Part shown: positions 12,534-25,148 of the stretch, one piece after another | Numbering within the stretch: the first letter of the stretch is position 1 | Layout: every line of letters begins with the position of its first letter | Assembly (NCBI GenBank): GCA_035048815.1 | Contig: JAUCBN010000026.1 | Coordinates: forward strand, 16,007,001-16,071,000 | Direction: 5' to 3' | Source of the DNA: Abelmoschus esculentus | Lineage: Eukaryota > Streptophyta > Magnoliopsida > Malvales > Malvaceae | Length of the DNA: 64,000 bases | Program-made: the position numbers and the translations under genes | The notes under the pieces: generated by a model | The model's database searches: none | Seen by the model: the letters and a program-made list of their open reading frames with translations, nothing else | Told to the model about the DNA's origin: nothing

Positions 12534-12747
12534 TGTTTTGGAAGTACAGTTTGATACGGATGGGGTGTTTGGTTTCTGAATTCATTTTTCTGGGAGTGTT
12601 CGGTTAATTCAACTGTTTTTTTAATACTTGATTGATTGAATCAAACAAAAAAAAGGGACATTGCCTTTACTTATGAACACCAGTTCAGTTTCTACCAAAA
12701 TATTTTGAGTACTCATTGCTAAGTTCCTTCATCTACATAAAATTATT

Positions 12748-14789
12748 TCACCTCAGATGTGCAGAGCTCCTGGTTACTCTTTTAGTATCACCGACGATAT
12801 TTGCATCGTCGTTTTGGCTTAATCTTTGTCTCTTTCTCTTTAGAGATGATTGACTCTGGGTGAACCTGGAAGTTGTCTGGCTTTGCATGGGATCAGTTTC
12901 TTCATCCTCAAGTTCTACGGGTTCTGCCTTGGGTGGTTGGTACTGCCATCGAGTATCACAACTTGGGCAAACTATGGCACCCTGCAAGTTATCAAGCCAA
13001 ACTTGTAAACAGCATCGAATGTATCGATGATAGGAAATGAGGACGACAATGTGGTAAAGAACTCATACTTTCTTAGAAAATATCTTTTTTAGGCAGTACT
13101 GATGGATTCGAACCGTACAACCTTCATTTGGGCACAATTTGGCCTGTCAAAGATAAATGAAGTATTAATATGTATATAAAAGGCATCAGTATACCTTCAA
13201 ATCTTCAATATATCAACCCTCTACTAAATAATTCCTATTGTTTTATTTTTGTAAGAATATTAAAAGAAGCAATGGAATAATAGAAGTAACCAAACTAGGA
13301 AACTGAAAAATAACTGAGTTATGAATCAGGCCAAAAAGAATAAATAAAGACAACATCCACAAGAAAGAGAAGGCAAACACTGAAAAGAACCTTCAATCCA
13401 GCTTCATTGCAGACTTCGCATGAAGGAACTCCGGCATTATTGAACCAACCACGCAGATCGAGAACAGACCTAACACCGACACCAATATTATCATCTTCAG
13501 TGTAACAAAGCCACTTGTCTTTCACGAGTTGATCAAGAGTTTTTTCCTTCTGAGACATTGTGAAGTTCCTGAACGCAGCAGGGATGCCATGTGAACCATC
13601 CTGTGATTGCGACCCTGAACTGTTTGGAACCTAGAAAGCAAGCAAGAAGGTTTTTAATGTTTTGATGTGGAAAATTATTAACATAAACCATCATTCTACC
13701 TTGGCAAACAGTTCACCGGTCAAGCATAGTTTCAGACAACAAAAGAGTAGCAAACTGAGAGATATCATACTTGTTCGAATCAATAATCGATTAAACATTC
13801 AGAATACATATTTACTGTCAAAATCTCAACATAGTCAGGGGAGAAGACAATTAGACAAGGGATCCAAACACACTAGGTTTTCAGTAATCAGTAGATACTC
13901 GTACTCGAGAAAAAAATAAAAATCTTGACCCCTCCCCAGGCACCAAGAAAACTCATAATTTGTCACTCTTTTATTCTAGAACTCCCAACACAAATTCCTG
14001 ACTTTCCATCTAAATATATTCAAACAGTAAAACTCTGATCAGACATCAACAAATATGAAAAAATCAAACAGTAAACAAACTCTGATCGATTACGAATAGA
14101 TATGAATACACTCACTCACTAAAAAATAAAAAATGTATACTAATAAGTTAGATAAAAATGGTAACACCTGGTTCTCCAGTTTAATATTGAGAACATCCAT
14201 GTTGCAGATGCTGCCCTCGGCTGTAACATCTTGTGCTATGGCTTCGACCTAGATTGACAACCAAAACCGAAGATTTTCAAGACAATGTATAATAACAAAG
14301 ATCAAACTCATGAAAATGCATAAAAAAGTAATAATTTTCAAAGCATAAAGAAAATTCCCATGTTCAATATCAATCGAAAACGGTGAGGCTTGACTTACAA
14401 TAGCCTTAAAGAAAGCAACTTGTGGGACAGAATATTTGGTTCCAAGCTTTGATTGTTCATCGGAAACATTATTAACAACTCCATAGTAAACTCGACCATC
14501 ATATGGATCTCTACAGGCCCTTAAATCCAATTGAACATACGAAAGTTCCCTGTTTATCTTGAGAAGATGGTCATTGAATTTTCCTTGATTCGTACCTAAA
14601 AGAGGATAATTTTTTCCTCGGAAATAAGTATCGAGATTTTTTTTTTGGAAACAAAGAGGAAGAAGAAAGAGAACCTGGGTTTAGGTCGGTGATGGCAGTG
14701 AAAATTGAGTGGAACTCCTTCTCCGTTAGAGGGCCGCGTTCTAGAAGCGATTGAATGAGCGTGTGGTGCTTCCAGCTTAGCACCGCCAT
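12748..14789 (-). CDS. NSE1: NSE1 homologue, RING-like subunit of the SMC5/6 complex
   Basis: Six exons in coding order: 14675-14789, 14399-14595, 14168-14248, 13391-13630, 13069-13143, 12748-12981. They total 942 nt and encode 313 residues, all phases consistent. The N-terminus (AVLSWKHHTLIQSLLERGPL) is a winged-helix NSE1 domain. The C-terminal half has a variant RING: CEVCNEAGLK, LCPNEGC, H-x2-C and CPSC. The tail is basic and low complexity (SLKRKRQRL). In the family NSE1 pairs with NSE3 in the SMC5/6 complex, which acts in DNA repair and chromosome maintenance in the nucleus; the Arabidopsis gene (EMB1379) is needed for embryo development. The promoter has a consensus E2F site and a GGCCCA element. 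Confidence 0.9.
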
Positions 14790-14883
14790 GATCAGTTGGT
14801 TTCCCAATGAATGAAACTGAGCGCTTGGATGCTGGGAAATTTGGAGATTAGCCGGGAAAATCACTGGAGTTACGGTTTAGATG

Positions 14884-14891
14884 GCGGGAAA
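14884..14891 (-). promoter_or_regulatory. E2F consensus site upstream of NSE1
   Basis: On the minus strand this reads TTTCCCGC, an exact match to the plant E2F consensus TTTSSCGC, about 100 bases upstream of the NSE1 start. It fits S-phase expression of a chromosome-maintenance gene. A GGCCCA box (TGGGCC on the gene strand) lies at 14926-14931. Confidence 0.5.
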
Positions 14892-15089
14892 CAATACGAA
14901 GGTTTCAATTTGGGTCGGTAGACTCGGCCCATTGGATAAGTTCCTTTTAAATAATCAAACGGGTCAAATATAAAGTTAATGCGGGTCTTAAGTTCAAGCT
15001 TAAAAATTTCTCCACACTAATAAATGGATAATGTGGGTCTTTAAATTTGTTGGTACAAAAATTCAATTTAATGTTTAATTTAATTTTAA

Positions 15090-15643
15090 GACATAAAGAT
15101 AATTTTAACACTTAACGTTTATGATTTTTATTATTTTAGTTTTTTTTTAGGATAAATTTAGCCCTTAACATATATATTTTTGACAAATATCTCATTTTTT
15201 AACTAGTATTGATTAGATAGTTAAAAAATTAACGATAATGATATATCATTTATATATGTAAAATGATATTTAAGATTTGAGAATGTTTAGTAACCTTTTA
15301 TTTTATATTTAATTAATTCTTAATAATTTATTTAAATTTTAATTGTTTTATATTTTATGTCATGTATATATTTATCATCATTGTAAAAAATTAACGATAA
15401 TGACATGTTATATATATATATATATGAAGAATGAGGATAGATGTCATGTTATTTAAAATATATTATCTCATATATATGACATGTTAATATCGTTGAATTT
15501 TTAATGGTCTAATCATTATGTTAATTAAAAAATAAGTTGTTTGTCAGAAAAACACATGTTAAGAGTTAAATTTATCACCAAAAAGAATAAGGACCAAAAT
15601 GATAAAAATTATAAATGTTAAGGATTAAAATGATTTTTATGGC
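15090..15643. mobile_element. Palindromic MITE, family A copy 2
   Basis: 554-bp inverted-repeat element related to 8296-9060: GACATAAAGATAATTTTAAC at the left, complement of GCCATAAAAATCATTTTAAT at the right, with shared internal text such as AGGATAAATTTAGCCCTTAA. It is flanked by a perfect 9-bp duplication TAATTTTAA at 15081-15089 and 15644-15652. No coding capacity. Confidence 0.82.
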
Positions 15644-15652
15644 TAATTTTAA

Positions 15653-17027
15653 TTAACATTACATTTTAAATTTAATGATAGACATGTTTTCTTTATTTAT
15701 ATATATATATATATATAAATTTAGAACAGATAATATATATCGTTAAGTATAACTAACACAATAGTAAAATACATTATTGAACATCGTTCATTTTTAAATA
15801 ATTATTGAATAATTTTAAGGTTTAAAATACAATTAGTCGTATTTAAAAATAAAAGTAGAAAAAAATTATGAACTTCACAATCTAATCAATGGTTTTATCC
15901 AATTAAATAAAATCACATGATCTTTATTTTAACAACATTATTCAAACCTATTAAAATTAGGTAAGATCATAAATAAGATTGTGAGAATGATTTATAGAAT
16001 AATTTTTTTTAATTTTATTTTAAAATATGATTAATTATGTGTTGACCCCTGAAACTTTTAATAATTATTTGAAAACCATTCAAAAATTATGTTATTCAAT
16101 TTATATTATATTAGTGGTGTTAACAGTGTGTGTCATCTATTCTAAACTCATTTTATAAAAAAAAATTAAATGAATGTTTAGATAAATTATTTAGTTATTT
16201 TATTCAATCAATTGATTTAACAATATATATGTAAAACATTATAAAAATATTAAAAATAGATTTTTATTTATATTCAATAAATATTTCATAAAAAAATAAT
16301 GATGCTCATTCTAGAAATAAGTGTCTCATTAAAAAAACAAATGGTGCTCGTCCCAGAGATACAATATCAAATTCATTTATCTATATAATATATATTATAA
16401 AATATCTTTAAACTATTATAATTCAATCATTTTTTTATTTTATAGTATAATGAATAATGACAATAAAAAGAAAATTTATTATATTCAAAATTTAACAATA
16501 AATAATCAAATATATAAATGAGTAATAGATCAAGTATTTAGGATAAATTCCAAATTACTTTTAAAAAGTGCGACGAAAAAATATTTTTGAACGAAATCTT
16601 AATATCCCAGTGACAAAACAAATTAAACTCCAAACATGTCAATATCTTAGTCCAATTTTAAATTTGTATAAAATAAATTTTCCATTTTTAACCAAGTAAT
16701 TTGTCCACTTCAAGCCAGTTCTTTGATTCCTCGCCAACTTCATATCTCTAAAGCTGCATTAATCAAGAATCTACTTAAATGTGTCCAGAAACCCTTATGA
16801 ATGATGGTATCTACTGTGCTAAGAAACAAATTTCCTTTACCAACACAACTGATCATATTCATGTCCAGATAGATCCGACAATCGAAACAAAAAACGATAG
16901 GAAAATTGATCTGAGAAAGAAACATCCGAATCGGCCATGAAAAAGGGTTCTCAAATTCAGAATAAGTTGACATACACCAAAAAGATATAAACTAAATCGG
17001 ACAATCATCCTCAGTGGCTTAATGATC
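15653..17027. other. AT-rich intergenic region and RPL30 3' flank
   Basis: Includes a (TA)n run near 15700-15717 and long AT-rich DNA with no gene. From about 16680 the base composition becomes less extreme, consistent with the 3' UTR and downstream flank of the minus-strand RPL30 gene. Confidence 0.4.
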
Positions 17028-18136
<1,109 letters not shown>

Positions 18137-18195
18137 TGTCGTCGGTGGCGTAGGAGAGACAAAATCAGCTACAAACGGTTCACCAAAAATCAAAG

Positions 18196-18301
18196 AAACC
18201 CTAAAACCTAACGAATATATTGATTCCGAGATTAGGGTTCTTAGCAGCCTCCTTATTGGGTTTGAGTTTAGCGGACCATTAGCAACACTAAATCAGGCCC
18301 A
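18196..18301 (-). promoter_or_regulatory. RPL30 promoter: telo-boxes and site II element
   Basis: AAACCCTAAAA at 18196-18206 and the complementary TTAGGGTT near 18232-18239 are telo-boxes. TGGGCC on the gene strand (18296-18301) is a site II/TCP-type element. This pairing is the established signature of plant ribosomal-protein promoters. Confidence 0.55.
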
Positions 18302-19183
18302 TTAGAAGCTTCCTATAATTTTTTTTTATAATACATATTCATTTTATGATTTATATATGACTCTTTCTTTTGATAATATTATCTTCGAGTTAAATTTTAT
18401 GTTACATTGACGTATGATATGAGTAAATTTAAAATATTTAATTATTTTATTTATATAGAAATTTCAATGTTAAATATGTATTAATAAAAATATCGCTTTG
18501 GCTCGACACGATAGAAATATAGGGATGAATTCAGAATTAAATCTTGACATAGGTTAAAATATTGAATTTAAAAAAAATGTAAGGATTTATTAAGTATTTA
18601 AACCCGAAATTATGAGACAAGGCCTATTTTGTCTCATCTTTTATCTTTTAAGGACTTAAATTGTTATTAAATCAAAAAATTTAAAAATACATGTCCATTC
18701 TTTTTTAGTTTGATTCCTAAATGGTTATGTATTTACTAAATTTTTATATTTTAAAATTAAATATTTACTTTTATGCTGTCAAATTATTGTTTAAATCAAA
18801 TTTTAAAGTAAAGATCGAAACTTCCTTAAATTTTAAGAAAACTTTATTCCTGATAAATATATTTCGGATTTAAGTTATTTCATACAAATTTCTGGAGTTT
18901 AAGTGGTGTGTTTCCTGTATCTGTTCAGTCTTCCTTTTCGTGTGGTTTTATATTCAAGTTGGCTCCACATCATTTGCCAAAGGGTTTTAAGTTGGAGGCT
19001 TAACATGGTGAATTGTAACTGAATCTTGCTCGGTCAGGATGAAGGCAAATACATTGGGAGGATAAATTATATCATCAACATTTAAAGTTAAACGCGTCAT
19101 CCGTTGTCTCAACCAATTAGATTTATACATTTTATTTTTTAAGGTGAATTATCACCTCTTTCTATATTTAATTAGTGATTAGG
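18302..19183. other. Intergenic DNA with a partial MITE arm
   Basis: AT-rich to about 18850. From about 19055 to 19160 there is a half copy (left arm only) of the family C MITE: AAATTATATCATCAACATTT, then a CGTCATCCGTTGTCTCAA stretch, then GGTGAATTATCACCTCTTT. It sits directly before the fuller copy at 19184-19648. No gene. Confidence 0.5.
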
Positions 19184-19648
19184 GAGAGATTATATCATGA
19201 ACATTTTTTATCACGTCGTCCGTGATCATGTAATCATGTTCGTTCATCTTTAAGTAACTACTTAATAACTACTCATTCACTTATTAAAAGTAGAAAAGAA
19301 GTGATGATTCACCTTAAAAATATGGCATGGATAAATCTGGTTGGTTAAGATCATGGATAACGTGGTAGTGTTAGTAGTTGTCAGGTTATAAGGAGTTTAA
19401 GTATCAGATGACAGGAAGCTTAAGAGAGGTGGAAGTGTGTTAGTAGTTGTTAAAGATTAGCTTGTAGATAATCAAGATTCTAAAGACTGTTATGTTTCTG
19501 TTATTGTGTTAGTTACTCAGATACATTTTGTGTATATATTGAGGTTAATCCTCTTGAACAATTCAGATTGGAATATACAGTACTACTTCTTCATTCTCTC
19601 TTCTTTGTATATTCAAACAGGTAGAAAGGATTTATGATATAATTTCTC
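19184..19648. mobile_element. Family C MITE interrupted by a solo LTR
   Basis: The left arm starts GAGAGATTATATCATGAACA and contains CACGTCGTCCGTGATC. The right arm in reverse complement starts GAGAAATTATATCATAAATC and contains CACGTTATCCATGATC. Candidate 9-bp duplications GTGATTAGG (19175-19183) and GTGAATAGA (19649-19657) match at 7 of 9. The right arm is split by the 251-bp LTR at 19369-19619. Confidence 0.65.
19369..19619 (+). mobile_element. Solo LTR (short, copia-like) with perfect 5-bp target duplication
   Basis: 251 bp starting TGTTAG and ending AAACA, with the TG...CA ends of LTR retrotransposons. It is flanked by GGTAG at 19364-19368 and again at 19620-19624. It contains a TATA-like TGTATATATTGAGG and a downstream CTTCTTCATTCTCTCTTCT leader typical of copia LTRs. 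No internal retrotransposon sequence remains, so it is a solo LTR left by LTR-LTR recombination. TGTTAGTAGTTGT occurs twice (19369 and about 19438). The strand is inferred from the TATA-like motif. Confidence 0.8.
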
Positions 19649-20676
19649 GTGAATAGATAGTTATTAAATAATTATTTAAAAGTAAACGATCTACTTATTT
19701 AGATTATAAATGACATAGTAAACAAGATTGAGACTTCCTATAAATTCTGCTTTGGGAAGATTGAGAGGAAGCCAATGTGGTAAGCTTTCCCTTTCTCTTA
19801 TATCCGTTCCCGCTCTCTGTGAATAATTTTTGAATCTTTGCTCATATTTCCAAGTTTTTTAGATAGGAAGTTGAAATACATTTCAACCAATGCAATTGCA
19901 GCTAGAAAGATAGAGTCCATGTTATAGCGAACAATCATTGGTTATTCAAGGCGAGGGAGCTGGGTGTGATTGCTGAATATCCTTGAATCGAGTGTTATAA
20001 AAATATATATTTTTAAATATTTATTTTTAAATATACTTATTACACAGGATTGAGGTAGGTTGCTTGACGAGTTAAGCAACTCGTGAGTTACTCGAGTTTA
20101 ACTAAGTCAAATTCGATAAATATTCGGTTCGGAATGATTTGATTTAAACTCGAACTCAACTCAAGTTCTTAACGAGTTGAATTGAGTAAAATTTAACTCG
20201 ACTCGAAAAATTGATTGTTATATTTTTATAATTTTCAGTCCAAATAAACGAATACTTCCTCATCGTCGGCATAACAAAACAAAATCACATTTAAATTATA
20301 AAATGGTTGTTGCAGCTTTTAGTTCTTCCCCACTAAGCTCAATAATGGTCGAATATTTCTGAAGGTGATGTCACCAAAATAATGTCAATCTTCATTGATA
20401 TTTGTTACAAACATGATCTTTTGCCAGGGCAGAAAAATCAAATACAAGAGATAAAGATGCATGCGATACATGCAAAAGAAATCAAACAAATAACATATAA
20501 ACATATATCAGAAACAGGAGAAAATTCAAGAAGCTTGCAAGGCACTGACCTCATGAAAGCTAATATCAATGGTGGTCGAAAGCCGATTCGAAGCATAGTC
20601 TATCAGCCACCACTAGGTAATTACGCCAAACATGACTTGAAGAGGCACATTTTGAGGATAGAACTATATGTTATTA
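19649..20676. other. Intergenic, MPK3 downstream flank
   Basis: About 20050-20220 is rich in ACTCGAGTT/AACTCGA words and looks like a fragment of the hAT-like repeat seen at 7446. From about 20270 the DNA is likely the 3' UTR of MPK3 (minus strand). Confidence 0.4.
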
Positions 20677-22677
<2,001 letters not shown>

Positions 22678-22860
22678 TTCGCTACCTTTCTTCCTGCTTT
22701 GTTTTGACTCCTTATTTCCTTTCTCTTTGAGGAAATACAAACAAGTCCAACGCTTTATTATATACACATAAATGTATTTTTGTTAAATTAGTGAGCGTTT
22801 GAGAGTCAAAGAGAGCTTAGCTAGCAGCTTCGACTTCATTACGAGGAAAGAGGAAGGAAA

Positions 22861-22885
22861 ACGCGCGAGGAAACGAGCGACGCGT
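22861..22885. promoter_or_regulatory. Two CGCG (CAMTA-type) boxes upstream of MPK3
   Basis: ACGCGC at 22861-22866 and ACGCGT at 22880-22885, about 185-210 bases upstream of the MPK3 start, match VCGCGB, the calmodulin-binding transcription activator site. TTGAC (W-box) cores are also present nearby on either strand (about 22704, 22806, 22945). Both site types are common in defence promoters; function here is inferred. Confidence 0.35.
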
Positions 22886-22949
22886 TTAATGGGTGGCTGC
22901 GATTATAGCCGCCTCTTATCTACAGTGAGATTTGATAGCGTCTCGTCAA

Positions 22950-25148
22950 CGGTCTAATTTACTTCTTTATTAACACTTAAAATCAGGAGTATAAAATGAG
23001 CCACGTACATTACTAAATATTTATAACGTATTATATTATTAATAATTTAATTTATCATAGCATTATTAATTTTTAAATAATTATTATAAATAAAATGAGA
23101 ACGAAAATTTTAGAATTTGTAAAAAGACTGTAGAGTAATTTTAAAATAAGACTTAACTGATAAAATAAATAAATTTTATAGACAAAAATATTATTATTTC
23201 AGGTTATATTATCATCTCTATTAAAACTTAATAACAAACGATTAAAATAAAAATATATAATATTAATGAAGGGTTTATAAAAAAAATCTAATCCAGTTAC
23301 AAAAATAATAATAATAACGACAACGACTATGATAAATAAATATTATTATAATTTATTTTAAAAATTATTTAATTTTTTTATAATTAATAATATCATTTTC
23401 ATGCATAACACGTATGTTTTAAGATATTCAAAGTTGGGTCCTGCTTTATAAATTGATTCTTTTAATAGTTTGAAAATGTCAATGCTTCTTTCTTTAAATT
23501 TAGTGAAAGAAAAAAGAACGTATATTATTGTAATTAATAATATGAATACGAATTAAAATATGATATTTTAAATATTTATTTATTTATCTTTTAGTTATGA
23601 GGATACATATTTAATTTCTATAAATAAAATACAATATTTTTTATGATTAAATATTTACAATTATTACTACCAACAATAAATAATTATGTCTTCCAATGCC
23701 ACTGTCCAATTTTGACTTGTTCCCGGGTTGTTTTAGTTGTAAAATAGAATAATTTTGCAAATTTTCTTGCAACGAATAAAGGCTAATCGAAATGTTCGGT
23801 TACAAAAATAAAATTATTTTAAAATCAATCGAAAAAGTTATTTTAAAGCTTTTAAAAAAATTAATATCTAAAATATACCATTTAAAACAATACATTTAAT
23901 TTAAATTAAGAGTTCGTTGTATTTGATTATGCTTTTATTTTTCTATTTAAAATAATATTCAAAATTTTTATTTTAAATATAGAGAAATAAATTTAATTAA
24001 GAGTTTCGTTATGAACGAGCTTAATTAAGCTCAAGTAACTAGAATAGATACAAAATTTGGTATTTGAGTTTCATAGTTCATGTAAATTGTTGGATTAAAT
24101 TAAAAATATATTGATTTCAACGATGTACATAAACCTCGTCATCTATAGGTGACGAGATCTAAAAAATATTATTTTTTTTAGTTTATTCTCCCAAATATTT
24201 TCTAAATATATTTATTATTCAGATGTTTTTTTTTTCAAATGGATTTTTTCCAAACAATAACAACAAAAGAGAATATTATACGCAATTCCGGTAAAAATAT
24301 TTTTTTTTATAAACATCTCCATTCTAAGGTTTAGAGATTTTTTTATAGTTCTAAAATTTTCAAGGTTTAGGATTTATAAATTTAAGTGTATGGTTTAAAA
24401 TTTAAGACTTATAACTAAAATTTATTGTTTAAGATTACAAATAATATTCATAGCTTAGGGTTTAAGATAATACAATTAAATATTTAAGTTTTAACCAATA
24501 AAAACTAAATTTTAACCTTAAATTCTATCTGCCACTAAAATTAAAAAAACCTACGTTTTAAACCCTAAACAAAATACTAAACCCTAAAATTAAAGTGCTT
24601 ATAAAATCTTTTTATTTTTGTTGTTTGTGCATGGAATAATTATACATAATAACTGCTTAATTAATCCTAAACCTCACAATAATAAGCTGAAATAAGATAT
24701 TATATCATAGATAAGTTTCGCTACGTCTTCCATAGAATCAATCACTAAAAACCATCAATTTCATTTTTTTCATGTCGTATTTTTTAAGTGGATCTTCATT
24801 TATATCTATCGTTAATCCATTTTAAAAATACTTTTTTTAGTAAAAATTCATTTGAGAAAAACATAGTATTAAAAAAATAACGATATAAATAGTTTTTAGT
24901 GATAGATTTCATGAATGACGTGACGAAACATTATATAGTTTCTCACTGAAAAAAGATAATGTTTCATCACGTCACGTCACATCATCCATGAGAAAACAGG
25001 GCATTAAAAGTGATTGCAACTGAAAACGATTATTGTTTTCTATTCCGGACACCAACCGGCCATTTAGATTCTCACTGATTGTAACTGGATCCATTTCAAA
25101 TAAATCCGTACAGTAGCACCTTCAAAGTTGAAGAAAAAGATGCAAAGG
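22950..25148. other. AT-rich intergenic region with telomere-like tract and MITE
   Basis: No gene. About 24330-24600 carries degenerate AAACCCTAAA/TTTAGGGTTT words, bordered by weak inverted repeats (CAATAACAACAAAAGAG near 24256 and the complement of CAAACAACAAAAATAAAA near 24630). About 24697-24942 is a family C MITE. Confidence 0.5.
24697..24942. mobile_element. Family C MITE copy
   Basis: The left arm (TATTATATCATAG, TACGTCTTCCATAG, CAATCACTAAAAAC) pairs with the right arm read in reverse complement (ACTATATAATG, CACGTCATTCATG, CTATCACTAAAAAC). A further left-arm-like segment (CACGTCACATCATCCATGAG) follows at about 24968. Exact ends and target duplication are not resolved. Confidence 0.5.

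Noticed and set aside
13090..13120. GGTTCGAATCC tRNA B-box-like sequence
   Set aside because: It is part of the NSE1 exon encoding the RING histidine region (TVRIHQYC); no cloverleaf surrounds it.
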